Positions 22,783 through 32,040 are shown, numbered from the stretch's first letter. The stretch: 64,000 nt of DNA from Pseudomonadota bacterium (GCA_023431345.1 JAEYWK010000199.1:1-64000), one strand, 5' to 3'. Made by a program: numbers and translations. Notes: a model not told the origin generated them from the sequence alone.

Positions 22783-22815
22783 GAACCGTGTTCGGGCGAG
22801 GGCACCAGCCGCGCT

Positions 22816-23760
22816 TTACGGGGGGGCGAGCGTGCAGGTGTGCTCGCCCAGGCCCGTGAAGGTGTCGATTGGGAAGAACAACCATTCAGTGGCAGGGTCG
22901 AAGGGCTGCGTGCCGTCAGGCTGACCTTGCGTCACCGAACAGCGCCGGCGAAGCGTGTGATCGACGGTGACTCCCTCACCCCAGGCCGTACCCGGATCGG
23001 TGCCGATCTGTCCGAAGGTGTCGAGCGCCTGATCGTCGCACACGAGCTCGAGGGCGTCGTCCCCGTTGAAGCTCAAATTGGTCGAGCGATCACAGCGCGC
23101 GGGCTCTGCCGAGGCCAGCTCCGAGGAGCAGAGCACGTGGGTCTCACCAGTGGCGAGCGCACCGTGCAGGACCAGCCGCGAAGCGGACGCGGCTTTGCCG
23201 TTCGAGTAGGTACGGAGCTCGCAGCCCTCGAGCGACGACGCGCGGGGGGCGTAGATTTCGAGCGCCTTGGAGCGGCTCGAGCCTTCGACGTACTCGCTGA
23301 AGAACAGCTCGCGGGGGCCGACCGGCAGCTCGGGAGCACCGGCGCTGCCGCCCTCACCGGCGGCGCCGCTCAGGGGCCGCTCAGGGCCACGCGACACCGA
23401 ACCGCCCTGCGAGCTGCTGCCTCCGGCCACCTCGTCGGGGGACGCTACGGAGCTCGAGCTCTCTCCACCCTCGCCGGCGTTGCCTTCGCCGCCAGCGCCG
23501 CCGAGCGCTGGCGGCAGCGGCAGCTCGACGATGGGCAGCTTCCCCGGGTGCTCGGGTGTGTCGGGCGCGCCGGCGGTGCCGGTGAACCCGGCGTCCACCG
23601 CGCCCGCCGCCGCGTCGGGCGGAGGACGCCTACCTGGCGGGAGCTCGAGCTCCGGTGCGCACGCTGCCGCGACGAGCAGGGTCGTCAGCGCTCCTCTCGT
23701 CAGCGTTCCCCTCCTCAGAAGATTCCTCTCTCTTTCTGTCACGCGACGCAGCCGGTGCAT
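22816..23760 (-). CDS. Lipoprotein with lamin-tail-like domain
   Basis: 314 residues if started at the ATG at 23760. A hydrophobic stretch LTTLLVAAACAPE with lipobox VAAAC lies late, near residue 34, so the real start may be further in. A strong GAGGAGG (minus strand, 23716-23710) sits just before an in-frame CTG at 23704 that would give a normal-length signal peptide. A Gly/Ala/Ser-rich linker spans about residues 40-145. The C-terminal domain begins LFFSEYVEGSSRSKALEIYAP, the lamin-tail domain opening, then LSFNGDDALELVCD, with several Cys. It is a surface protein of unknown role, convergent with the cytochrome gene. Confidence 0.78.
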   Translation of the reverse strand: MHRLRRVTERERNLLRRGTLTRGALTTLLVAAACAPELELPPGRRPPPDAAAGAVDAGFTGTAGAPDTPEHPGKLPIVELPLPPALGGAGGEGNAGEGGESSSSVASPDEVAGGSSSQGGSVSRGPERPLSGAAGEGGSAGAPELPVGPRELFFSEYVEGSSRSKALEIYAPRASSLEGCELRTYSNGKAASASRLVLHGALATGETHVLCSSELASAEPARCDRSTNLSFNGDDALELVCDDQALDTFGQIGTDPGTAWGEGVTVDHTLRRRCSVTQGQPDGTQPFDPATEWLFFPIDTFTGLGEHTCTLAPP

Positions 23761-23833
23761 GTGCTCTCGTCGGCCGCGCGCGCACCCGGTTGCGCGCTTT
23801 CTGCTGAGGTAGCGACCCAGCTTGCCGAAGCGT

Positions 23834-26800
23834 TCAATGAAAATCCCGGGAAACCTTGGAAATATCGCGACCCGGCACGTCGAGCCGGAGCAGCGCCTCG
23901 ACCATCACGTGAATGACCGGCGCTACGTCGGCGGCCTCGTCGACGAGCGGATCGTGCTCGGTCGGTACTCGCACCCCCGGCGGCCGCCCTTGCCGTTCGA
24001 TCGTCCCTCGCGCCAGCAGGATGGCCGCGTGACGAGCCGGCAAACGGTACGTCTCGTAAACGCGACTCCACAGCACCAAGTTCAAGAAGCCGGTCTCATC
24101 TTCCAACGTGATGAACACCACGCCGCTCGCCGTGGCCGGCTGCTGGCGGCACGTAACGACGCCCGCGACCTCGACGCGCTGCCCCTGGCGACACTCGAAC
24201 AAATCCTTGGCCGTTACCACCCGGCGCTCCCGCAGCTTGGCGCGGAAATGCCGCATCGGATGATCGCCCACCGATAGCCCTTTGTGCCGATAGTCGAGCA
24301 AAAGGCGCTCTTCCGCGCGCAGCTCCGGCAGCTCTGCTCGCTCGGCTTCAGCCACCGCTCGGCCACTGAAGATGCCCGGCGCCCGCGGCGCCCGCGCTTG
24401 CCACAGCGCGGCCCGGCGCGACGGCGTCAGGCCTTCGAAGGCGCCCGCCTCCGCCAGCGCCTCCACGTCGTCTTTACGTAAATCACAGCGCTTCACGACG
24501 TCGTCGACGCTGGCAAAGCGCCACTCGCGGCGCACCGCTTCGATGCGCTTCGCGGCGCTCTCACCCAGGCCTTTCACCAGCCGCAGGCCCAGCCGCAGCG
24601 CCGAGCCAGTGGCGGGGTCGAACGGCGCCGCCGCATCGACGCGCTCGAGCGAGTGATCCCACCCGCTGCGCGTCACGTCGACGTCGCGCACCTGCACGCC
24701 GTGGCGCACGGCGTCTTGAATGATCGTAGAAGGCGTGTAGAAGCCCATCGGCTGCGAGTTGAGCAGGGCGCACGCAAAGTGCGCCGGGAAGCGCAGCTTC
24801 TCCCACGACGAGGCGTAGACCAAGAGCGCAAACGACGCCGCGTGCGACTCCGGAAACCCGTACTCACCGAAGCCTTTGATCTGCTCGAACAGCGCCTCCC
24901 CGAACTCACGCGCGATGCCATTCTTTTCGAAGCCGGCCAGCAGCCGCTCGCGGTGGCGCATCAAGCGCCCTGTCTTCTTCCAGGCCGCCATGTCGCGGCG
25001 CAGCTGGTCAGCCTCGCCGCCGGTGTAGTTGGCGCCTACGATCGCGATCTCCATCACCTGCTCTTGAAACAGCGGCACTCCGAGCGTCCGCTCCAGGATC
25101 CGCTCGAGCAGCGGATGCGGTGGCTTCACGTCTTCCTCGCCATTCCGGCGCTTCAAATAGGGGTGCACCATGCCGCCCTGGATCGGCCCTGGCCGCACGA
25201 TCGCCACCTCGATCACCAAATCGTAGAAGGTGCTCGGCCGCAGCCGCGGCAGCATCGCCATCTGAGCGCGGCTCTCGATTTGAAAGACGCCGACCGTGTC
25301 CGCCTTGCTGATCATGGCGTACACGCCTCGCTCTTCTTGCGGAATGCGCGTCAGCGCCAAGAGGGGATCGAACTCGTCCATCGGCGCCGCCCCGTCCGGC
25401 GCCGGCAGCGCGCCGTCGGCGTGGATCATGGCGAGCGCCTTGCGGATGGCCGTCAGCATCCCCAAGCCGAGCACGTCGACCTTGAAGAAGCCGAGCGTGT
25501 CGATGTCGTCTTTGTCCCACGGCACCACGGTGCGGTCGGGCATGCGCGCTGGCTCGATCGGCGCCACGCTGTAGAGCGGCTCCGCCGACAGCACGAAGCC
25601 GCCCACGTGAATCGACAAATGCCGCGGAAACCCGCTCAGCTGCCGCGAAAGCTCGATCACTTGCGCCAGGCGTTTGCCTTCGACGTCGATGCCCAAGCTT
25701 CGCGCGTGCTTTTCGCTCTGCTCGGCATCGTCCCAATGTCCGATCGAGGCGCTCAGGCGGTCCACCGTTTCGAGCGGCAAGCTGAAGGCCTTGCCGACCT
25801 CTCGCAGCGCCGATTTGCCGCGGTAACAAATCACCTCCGACACCATGGCGGCCTGCTCGCGGCCCCAGCGCGCGTAGATGGCCTGGATCACCTCTTCACG
25901 CCGCTCGTGCTCGAAATCGATGTCGATGTCCGGAGGCTCGGCGCGCTCTTTGCTCAAGAAGCGCTCGAAGAGCAGGTTGGAGCGCGCCGGATCGACGGCG
26001 GTGATCCCGAGCGCAAAACAGACGACGCTGTTGGCCGCGCTGCCTCGCCCCTGACACAAGATCTTGCGCTCGCGCGCCATCTCCACCACCTCTTGAGTGC
26101 TCAGAAAATAAGGCGCCACCCCGATGTGCGCGATCACCGCCAGCTCCTTCTCGACCTGCTCGCGCAGCTTCGCCGTGAGCCCTTGCGGGAAGCGCTCACG
26201 GATACCGGCTTCGGTCAGGCGGCGCAGCTTCTGGTTCGCGTCTTCCCCCGGCTCGAGCGTGCACGGAAAGCTGTATTTCAGCTCCGTCAGCGAAAATATG
26301 AGCTTTTGTCCGACCTCGCCGGCGCGCGCTACCCACTCTGGATGATCGGCGAAGCGCCTCAGCATTTCCGCCTCCGAGGCTAGCGCCGCCTCCGCGTTGG
26401 GCGGGAGCGCGGTGCCGGCGCGCTCCAAGGTCGTGCCTCGCCGAATGCAGTGCAGCACGTCACTGAGCGCCTTGCGTGATGGCTCGTGGAACAGCGGCCG
26501 CGCGCTCGCTACCACCTCGAGCCCGTACTGCCGCGACCAGCCCTCCACCGCTGCCACGCGCTCGCGATCGAAGCCATCGCGATGCCGATGCGCGGCCAAG
26601 AAGCCACGCCCACCGAACACATCACGAACTGCTTGCAGAAGAGCGGGCGGCGGCGTGCTCTCGTCTCCGGGGCGGCGCGGCGCCGGCACGACGGCCCACA
26701 GCCCTTCGCTGTGTCGCTCGAGCCACTCGAGCCGGAGCGCGCTCGTGCCCTTCTCACGCCCCGCGTGCGCCAGCGACAGCAAGCGGCACAAGCTTTGGTA

Positions 26801-27067
26801 ACCGCGGTGCGTCTCGACCAAGAGCGCCAGCAGCGGCGGCTCCCGATCTTGCAGGGGCTCACCGACCGTCAGCTCGGCGCCGACAATCACGCGCTGCCCC
26901 AGCTCCTGACTCGCCCGAAGCGCCCTCACCGACCCATACAGCCCGTCCCGATCACAAAGCGCGACCGCCTCCAGCTCGAGCTCTTTGGCTCGCTCCACCA
27001 TCTCTTCAGGGTGAGAGGCGCCTCGCAGGAACGAGAAGGAAGAACGGCACAGGAGCTCGGTGAACAT
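23834..27067 (-). CDS. dnaE2: Error-prone DNA polymerase DnaE2 (ImuC)
   Basis: 1077 residues; alpha-subunit-like polymerase of the damage-inducible translesion mutasome with ImuB. It has an N-terminal PHP domain (residues 1-210). The palm carries GRGSAANSVVCFALGI (about 340-355) and the catalytic PDIDIDFEHERREEV (379-393). The finger and helix-hairpin-helix region is KGLGESAAKRIEAV, and the C-terminal OB domain is VEVAGVVTCRQQPATASGVVFITLEDETG. The replicative C-terminal extension of DnaE1 is missing, as expected. A LexA-type box is 19 bp upstream of the ATG. Its usual partners imuA and imuB are 2.3 kb upstream, separated by a kinase gene on the other strand. Confidence 0.96.
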   Translation of the reverse strand: MFTELLCRSSFSFLRGASHPEEMVERAKELELEAVALCDRDGLYGSVRALRASQELGQRVIVGAELTVGEPLQDREPPLLALLVETHRGYQSLCRLLSLAHAGREKGTSALRLEWLERHSEGLWAVVPAPRRPGDESTPPPALLQAVRDVFGGRGFLAAHRHRDGFDRERVAAVEGWSRQYGLEVVASARPLFHEPSRKALSDVLHCIRRGTTLERAGTALPPNAEAALASEAEMLRRFADHPEWVARAGEVGQKLIFSLTELKYSFPCTLEPGEDANQKLRRLTEAGIRERFPQGLTAKLREQVEKELAVIAHIGVAPYFLSTQEVVEMARERKILCQGRGSAANSVVCFALGITAVDPARSNLLFERFLSKERAEPPDIDIDFEHERREEVIQAIYARWGREQAAMVSEVICYRGKSALREVGKAFSLPLETVDRLSASIGHWDDAEQSEKHARSLGIDVEGKRLAQVIELSRQLSGFPRHLSIHVGGFVLSAEPLYSVAPIEPARMPDRTVVPWDKDDIDTLGFFKVDVLGLGMLTAIRKALAMIHADGALPAPDGAAPMDEFDPLLALTRIPQEERGVYAMISKADTVGVFQIESRAQMAMLPRLRPSTFYDLVIEVAIVRPGPIQGGMVHPYLKRRNGEEDVKPPHPLLERILERTLGVPLFQEQVMEIAIVGANYTGGEADQLRRDMAAWKKTGRLMRHRERLLAGFEKNGIAREFGEALFEQIKGFGEYGFPESHAASFALLVYASSWEKLRFPAHFACALLNSQPMGFYTPSTIIQDAVRHGVQVRDVDVTRSGWDHSLERVDAAAPFDPATGSALRLGLRLVKGLGESAAKRIEAVRREWRFASVDDVVKRCDLRKDDVEALAEAGAFEGLTPSRRAALWQARAPRAPGIFSGRAVAEAERAELPELRAEERLLLDYRHKGLSVGDHPMRHFRAKLRERRVVTAKDLFECRQGQRVEVAGVVTCRQQPATASGVVFITLEDETGFLNLVLWSRVYETYRLPARHAAILLARGTIERQGRPPGVRVPTEHDPLVDEAADVAPVIHVMVEALLRLDVPGRDISKVSRDFH

Positions 27068-27085
27068 GGCGCAGCCGCAGCGAGA

Positions 27086-27101
27086 CTGAACACGCTATCA
27101 G
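27086..27101. promoter_or_regulatory. LexA/SOS box upstream of dnaE2
   Basis: CTGAACACGCTATCAG, of the form CTG-N10-CAG. On the minus strand it reads CTGATAGCGTGTTCAG and shares its GTTCAG half with the box before imuA. The match in form and position at both mutasome transcription units supports LexA control. The spacing to the ATG is 18 bp. Confidence 0.72.
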
Positions 27102-27219
27102 TATCCGGCCTAGTCCCTACCAGATTCTAAAAATTCCTTTATTTTTCATTGCTTAAACTAGCATTGCAGAAGCAGTTTCGAAGACCGCCTCGCTTTTGCT
27201 CTCGACGCACGCGGCGATA

Positions 27220-27233
27220 CGTCAGCGCTGACG
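27220..27233. promoter_or_regulatory. 14-bp perfect palindrome in kinase/dnaE2 intergenic region
   Basis: CGTCAGCGCTGACG is a perfect palindrome about 114 bp upstream of the kinase GTG. The surrounding stretch 27115-27180 is AT-rich (TTCCTTTATTTTTC) in an otherwise high-GC window, as expected for a promoter region. It may be an operator. Confidence 0.4.
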
Positions 27234-27346
27234 GTGTCCACCGTTGATGAAATAATGCCGCTTTACGCGCCAGTCCCGAGGGGGCAAATCGTTGGAATGG
27301 TGGCGCGGCAGACGAGGAGCACCTTCATGCTGGAGTCGAGCCGCTC

Positions 27347-29305
27347 GTGAGCGCGTCGTCCTCTCTTCCGCCGCCGACCCTTCGCGGCAAGGTCATCGAG
27401 TCCGACGTGCAACCTGGCGTGCGCTATCAGCTCGAGCGTCACGTCGGCGAGGGCGGCATGGGCATGGCCTACTTGGCCTGGCGAGAGGCGCCCGACGGCG
27501 TTCAACCCGTGGTCGTGAAGGTCGTCACTCAAGGGTCTTATGGCGATCAGGTCTCGCCCGAGCTGGTTGCGCAGAAGGAGGCGGTCGCGCTCGGTCGCCT
27601 CAACGAATGCGTGCCGACCTGTCCGTTCGTGGTGCGCTTCGTCGACACGGGCAGCACGATCTTGTTCGGCCGTCGTCCTACCCCCTGGATCGCGATCGAA
27701 TACGTGCACGGCGGCGTCGAGGGCACGACGCTCGACGACCGCTTGATGTACTCCATCCACAAAACGGGCTTCGCCTTCGACTCCGGGCGCGCCGCGCACG
27801 CCCTGCGCTGCTTGGCTTCGGGGCTCTCCGCCATTCATGGCGTAGGCGTCATCCACCGTGATCTCACGCCCGGCAACGTTTTGTGCTGCGGCTTCGGTGA
27901 GACCGAGATCTTCAAGATCTCCGACTTCGGTTTGGCGCGCCCCACCGGCCTCGGTCGCACCTTCGCCGGCTTAGGCCTCGGCACGCCGGGCTTTGCCGCC
28001 CCCGAGCAGGTCGTGCAGGGCGAGACGGGGCTCGGCTTTCAAACCGACGTGTTCGCGCTCGCCAGCATCTTGTTCACGATGCTCACCAACGAGCCCTTGT
28101 TCGAAGGAGATTCTCCGCTGATCGTCTACGAGCAGACGCGCGGGCGCGAGCGACGCAGCATCCTGTCCAGCGCGAGCTTGAGCCCCGAGCTGCGTGACCG
28201 CCCCGATGCTTGTCGTGCCATCGACGCGGCCATCGCCCGCGCCACCGCGCTCGAGCCCGAGCTGCGCCCGGCGACGGCCGACGAGTTTGCGGCGACGGTG
28301 CTGCCCTGGCTGAGCGATCAAGTGGGCCCCCCGCGCTCGAGCCGGCGCTTGATGAGCTCGATGCTCAGCTTGTCTGCGCCCGCCGACGTGGCCGGCTTCG
28401 ATTGGACGATTCGGCATCGTCCGCGCGAGGACATGATCATCCAGAGCGCGTCGTGGGACACCGACGGTCATTGCTTCGCGTTCACGCCCCGGGGGCCGTT
28501 CTTTTGGAGCGGTGAAGCGTGGCTCGGCGCCAAGAGCGCCCTGCGCGATTTGCCGCGGGGCATGACGTTCACGCGGCGCTACGAGGCCGGTGGCTGGCTG
28601 GTGGGTGGCTCGAACGGCACGCTCGCGGTGTGCACCACCGCCGGCGTGCGTGACCTCGTTCTATATCCGGACTCTTCGGTCGAATTTTTGGACGCCAATG
28701 GCCGCTTCGACGACTTGATCACGGCCGTGGCTCGGCGCCCGGGGCTGCCGCCGTTGCTCTTGGCCATGTCGTCGCGGCGCTGGATGAAGCCGCTACCCCT
28801 CGACGGCGTGGCGAACGTCTCCGGGCTCTTGCGCTTGGATGATTCGCGCTGGGTGGTGTGTGGGCGACTGCTGAACGGCAGCGGATTCGCCGCCGTTTAC
28901 TCACCGATGCAGTGGGAGCTCGCTCCGCTGGCTGTGCCGCAGACGCGCGCCTTCGTGGGCGGCTCCAGCAACGTCGAGCGCGAGCTGGCGCTGGTGGTGG
29001 GTAGTAGCGGCGTCGCGCTGCGCATCGAGCGCGAGCAGTGTGCGGTCACGATCGTGGAAGGCTCACCCGATCTATCGGCGGGGGCCGTCGACGTGCTCGA
29101 CCGCGAATGGGCCGCCAGCCTGAGCACGCTCTGGACGCGCGACTCGCGCTCCGGTCAATCCTTCGTGCCGGCCTGGAAAGACCCCGGCTTCCAAGCGCCC
29201 TTCGTCAGCTTGATGGCCGACGCGGGCTTGATCCGGGCGATGAGCGCCGACGGGGGCATCGTCGAAGGCAAGCGCACGGTCACGCCACCCGAGCGCAAAA
29301 AATAG
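27347..29305 (+). CDS. Ser/Thr protein kinase with C-terminal beta-propeller-like domain
   Basis: 652 residues from a GTG preceded by GGAG. The kinase domain (about 27-310) is intact: Gly-loop GEGGMG (34-39), VVVKVV with the ATP Lys (58), HRDLTPGN (170-177), DFGLA (193-197), then GTPGFAAPEQ and DVFALASILF. There is no transmembrane segment, so it is cytosolic, unlike most PASTA-type kinases. The C-terminal 300 residues are strand-rich with spaced Trp and Gly (WTIRHRPREDMIIQSASWD, GGWLVGGSNGTLAVC, WVVCGRLLNGSGFAAVYSP), suggesting a propeller sensor. It lies opposite to and between imuAB and dnaE2. Confidence 0.9.
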   Translation: MSASSSLPPPTLRGKVIESDVQPGVRYQLERHVGEGGMGMAYLAWREAPDGVQPVVVKVVTQGSYGDQVSPELVAQKEAVALGRLNECVPTCPFVVRFVDTGSTILFGRRPTPWIAIEYVHGGVEGTTLDDRLMYSIHKTGFAFDSGRAAHALRCLASGLSAIHGVGVIHRDLTPGNVLCCGFGETEIFKISDFGLARPTGLGRTFAGLGLGTPGFAAPEQVVQGETGLGFQTDVFALASILFTMLTNEPLFEGDSPLIVYEQTRGRERRSILSSASLSPELRDRPDACRAIDAAIARATALEPELRPATADEFAATVLPWLSDQVGPPRSSRRLMSSMLSLSAPADVAGFDWTIRHRPREDMIIQSASWDTDGHCFAFTPRGPFFWSGEAWLGAKSALRDLPRGMTFTRRYEAGGWLVGGSNGTLAVCTTAGVRDLVLYPDSSVEFLDANGRFDDLITAVARRPGLPPLLLAMSSRRWMKPLPLDGVANVSGLLRLDDSRWVVCGRLLNGSGFAAVYSPMQWELAPLAVPQTRAFVGGSSNVERELALVVGSSGVALRIEREQCAVTIVEGSPDLSAGAVDVLDREWAASLSTLWTRDSRSGQSFVPAWKDPGFQAPFVSLMADAGLIRAMSADGGIVEGKRTVTPPERKK

Positions 29306-29374
29306 GCGCACCGTTGGTCTCATTCAGTGGGTGACGACGCCCGCTGAGCTGGCTTCGGCGCTCCTCGGACCCCA

Positions 29375-31102
29375 TCAATCTCCGACGGCCTGTAAAAAAC
29401 GCCGCCCCGAGTGTCGGTCGACATACACCAGCGCTTCGAGCCCGCCCGAGTCACTCTGGAGCCAAAGCCGCAAATAGTCTCGCGCGACGGAGCGGCTCCA
29501 CCACTCGACGGAGTCGAGCCGCTGCTCGAAGCGAAGCCGTTCGATCGTGTACAGGGTGTGACCGAGCACCATGGTGCTGCCGGCGCTGATCACGGTGCTG
29601 ATCTCGACCGGCGACGGCAACAGGCGCGTGGGCGGACTGGGCAGGCGGGACCAGATCGGCGGCTCGGTCTTGCGGAGGGAGGATTTGGCGCGCGTCGGCG
29701 CGGCTTTCGTGCGCTTTGCGCGGCGTTTTTGCGTTTGCTCGGGCAGAGCGGCGGCGAGCGCGCTCTGCGCTTCGGGCCGATGTGCGTCGACCAAGCTGAG
29801 CACTCCGACTCGCTCCTCGCCGATATCGGCCGCGAGCTCCGCGAGCACCAAGGGCAAATCTTCCTCCCCGCTGGCGGTGTCACCCACCATCAGCTCGGAC
29901 AGCGAAAGCTGGCGCTGCACGATGGGACCTAGCCGCGGCACCGTGAGCTTCATGCCGATGGTGGGCGCGTCGAGCTTGAGCCGCTCGAGACGTGAAGCCA
30001 CGATGCGTCGCAGCTCGGCCTCGCGGTGTAGCGGCTGCGAGAGCTTGAAGTGCAGCACGGTTTGCGTGGCAACCCCGCGAAAACGCGCGATCATCGCGTC
30101 GTGCTGGAGAGTGACGTCGAGCAGCTCCGCCGCTTCCCCCCTGGCGCTCAGCCGCGCCGCGATGCGCGCGGCGAGCCCGCGCAGCACGAAGCCGAGCGGC
30201 TCGGTGCCAGTGACCACGTCGTCCCACGTTGTCTCCTCTTCGAGCGTACGCGGAGGCTGGTAAGGCACGAGCGGAGCGCTGTCTTCACCGGAGCACAGCT
30301 CGAGCACGCGCGCGCCCTCTTTGCCCAGGCGGGGGGCGAGCGCCGAGCGCGGTTGGCGCATCAGCTCCCCCCAAGTGAGCAAGCCGAGCCGCGTGAGGTA
30401 GCCGCAGTTATCGGGCGAAAGCGGCAGAGCCTGGATCGGTAGCTCTGCCGCGCAAAGCGCGGTGCGCGAAGGCTCCACGATCGTGACGCTACCGGACCAG
30501 CGCGCGAAAGCCCGCGCCAAGTCTGGCCCAACCGAGACGGCGACTTTGGCGCGGTGGCCGAGCTCGCGCACGCGCTCCGCCAAATCTCGCGCGAGCGCTT
30601 CTTCACCCCCGAACAAGTGAGCGGCGCCGGTGATGTCGATCCATACGGTATCGGGCGCGGCGATGGCGACAGCTGCGCCGTAGCCGAGCGCCACTTCGGC
30701 CAAGCTGGCGAGCGCACGCTCGACCTCGACTCGCTTGACCTTGGCCACGATCAGCTGAGACACCAGCGCCGAGGCCTCGGCGATGGTTTGGTGGGCGCGG
30801 ACGCCAAACCGCTCGGCTTCACGGTTGACGGCCGCGAGCGGCTCGGATGCCGGCAAGGTGTCAGCTTCGGTTTCGGCGGGGGCGGCGAGCTGGAGCGACA
30901 ACTGCCGAGGCGGAGCTGGCTCATTCTCTTGCACCACTACGACTCCGAGCGGCCGGTGAGCATCCACAGGCCCCCCTTCGGGCCTCTGGATGCTCCGCTG
31001 CCGGAGCGCGAGCTCGACCAGCAAATCTGGCAAGACGAGCGCCAAAATGCGGCGCTTTCGCTGGTCTACCGGGGCCGAGCTTTCATGCGGGACGCCTGAC
31101 AT
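29375..31102 (-). CDS. imuB: Mutasome protein ImuB (Y-family polymerase-like)
   Basis: 575 residues; catalytically inactive Y-family scaffold that links DnaE2 to the sliding clamp. The N-terminal ILALVLPDLLVELALRQ replaces the polymerase's first acidic motif, consistent with lost catalysis. The palm and finger part includes VWIDITGAAHLFGGEEALARDL and VAVSVGPDLARAFARW. A helix-hairpin-helix region is LGLLTWGELMRQP, and the little-finger part follows. A Lys/Arg/Ala-rich linker (about 455-490) leads to the C-terminal YTIERLRFEQRLDSVEWWSR and LVYVDRHSGRRFLQAVGD. The ATG overlaps the imuA 3' end by 20 bp. Confidence 0.92.
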   Translation of the reverse strand: MSGVPHESSAPVDQRKRRILALVLPDLLVELALRQRSIQRPEGGPVDAHRPLGVVVVQENEPAPPRQLSLQLAAPAETEADTLPASEPLAAVNREAERFGVRAHQTIAEASALVSQLIVAKVKRVEVERALASLAEVALGYGAAVAIAAPDTVWIDITGAAHLFGGEEALARDLAERVRELGHRAKVAVSVGPDLARAFARWSGSVTIVEPSRTALCAAELPIQALPLSPDNCGYLTRLGLLTWGELMRQPRSALAPRLGKEGARVLELCSGEDSAPLVPYQPPRTLEEETTWDDVVTGTEPLGFVLRGLAARIAARLSARGEAAELLDVTLQHDAMIARFRGVATQTVLHFKLSQPLHREAELRRIVASRLERLKLDAPTIGMKLTVPRLGPIVQRQLSLSELMVGDTASGEEDLPLVLAELAADIGEERVGVLSLVDAHRPEAQSALAAALPEQTQKRRAKRTKAAPTRAKSSLRKTEPPIWSRLPSPPTRLLPSPVEISTVISAGSTMVLGHTLYTIERLRFEQRLDSVEWWSRSVARDYLRLWLQSDSGGLEALVYVDRHSGRRFLQAVGD

Positions 31103-31859
31103 GGCTCACCTCGAGCGGCGTAACGTGGGCATTCTCGTTTTCTGGGCGCGTAGCGCCCCAACTGCCGGCGCGACTCCACGCCACGGGGCGCGCCGGCGCG
31201 ATGCGACCGCGCTGATCTTTGGCGAGACGCACCAGGAGCTTGTCGGCCGAAGGCCGCGCGACCTCGAGCCGCTGCGCCACGGGTAGCGGCAAGGGCCGGC
31301 GATCCCCTTCGCGCGTGAGCAGGAGCACGCTGTGACCGGTACCTTCGACCGCCAGGGCCAGGCGCCGCACCACGCGGGGCCACGTGCCGAGAGGTACGGC
31401 TACGCGCTCACCCACGACGCCCGTGAGATCGACCACCACCACCGAGAAGGCTTCGGACTCGGCCAAGCGCAGCGCGACGCGCGACAGCGCCGACAGCGCC
31501 GGACGCACGACGAGCAGGCGCGATAGCTCGACCCCCGAAGCGGCCACGCCTGGCCCATACAAAGTGCCGGACGGGTCGATGAAGGCGCACCAGGGGGTGT
31601 GAGCGCCCCGCGCCCGTGCCTCGGCTTGAGCTTGGGCGCACGCGGCCAAGCCGAGCGTCGTTCCGAGCGCGCCTTCACCGGCGGCGCAGAGCTCGACCAC
31701 GCCGCCCCGCACCAAACCACCGTCCGGCAGGAGCGCATCGAGCTCAGCAATGCCGAAGGAGAGCGCCGGGGAAGGCTCGGTGGCCGGCCGAGCGAAGCGA
31801 ACGCCAGCCTGAGTCAACGCCGGTGAAAGTCGCTCGAGGAGGTGCGCCGGAAGAGCCAT
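31083..31859 (-). CDS. imuA: Mutasome protein ImuA (RecA-like)
   Basis: 258 residues from the ATG at 31859. RecA-fold protein of the translesion mutasome, reported to help RecA/ImuB function. Seen: FGIAELDALLPDGGLVRGGVVEL, a P-loop-position segment AAGEGALGTTLG that lacks the usual GKT lysine, WCAFIDPSGTLYGPGVAASGVELSRLLVVRP, FSVVVVDLTGVVG (Walker-B-like) and VLLLTREGDRRPLP. A LexA-type box lies three bases upstream of the start. An ATATT-like -10 inside it would make the transcript nearly leaderless. An in-frame upstream extension to 31898 would run through the box and is not preferred. Confidence 0.87.
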   Translation of the reverse strand: MALPAHLLERLSPALTQAGVRFARPATEPSPALSFGIAELDALLPDGGLVRGGVVELCAAGEGALGTTLGLAACAQAQAEARARGAHTPWCAFIDPSGTLYGPGVAASGVELSRLLVVRPALSALSRVALRLAESEAFSVVVVDLTGVVGERVAVPLGTWPRVVRRLALAVEGTGHSVLLLTREGDRRPLPLPVAQRLEVARPSADKLLVRLAKDQRGRIAPARPVAWSRAGSWGATRPENENAHVTPLEVSHVRRPA

Positions 31860-31862
31860 GCA

Positions 31863-31878
31863 CTGAACATAATAGCAG
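31863..31878. promoter_or_regulatory. LexA/SOS box overlapping imuA promoter
   Basis: CTGAACATAATAGCAG, of the form CTG-N10-CAG. On the minus strand CTGCTATTATGTTCAG contains TATTAT, a good -10 element, so repressor binding would block the polymerase directly. The box ends three bases before the ATG of imuA. Confidence 0.75.
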
Positions 31879-32040
31879 CCAGCCAAAAGGGAAGCCACCG
31901 ACGCTGATTTGGCGCCTCAGCTCGGACAAACAATGTCAGCGCTAAGCCCTCCCTGGCCGGCGTCCGGGTCTTGCCAAACGCCCGGCAGTAAAGGAGAACC
32001 TTGGCGCGCCGAGCCCGACGGGGAGCGGCCAGGCTTGCTC

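Noticed and set aside
31860..31898. Upstream extension of imuA to a GTG/ATG-like start at 31898
   Set aside because: It would be translated through the LexA box and promoter; the conserved protein begins at MALPAHLLERL.
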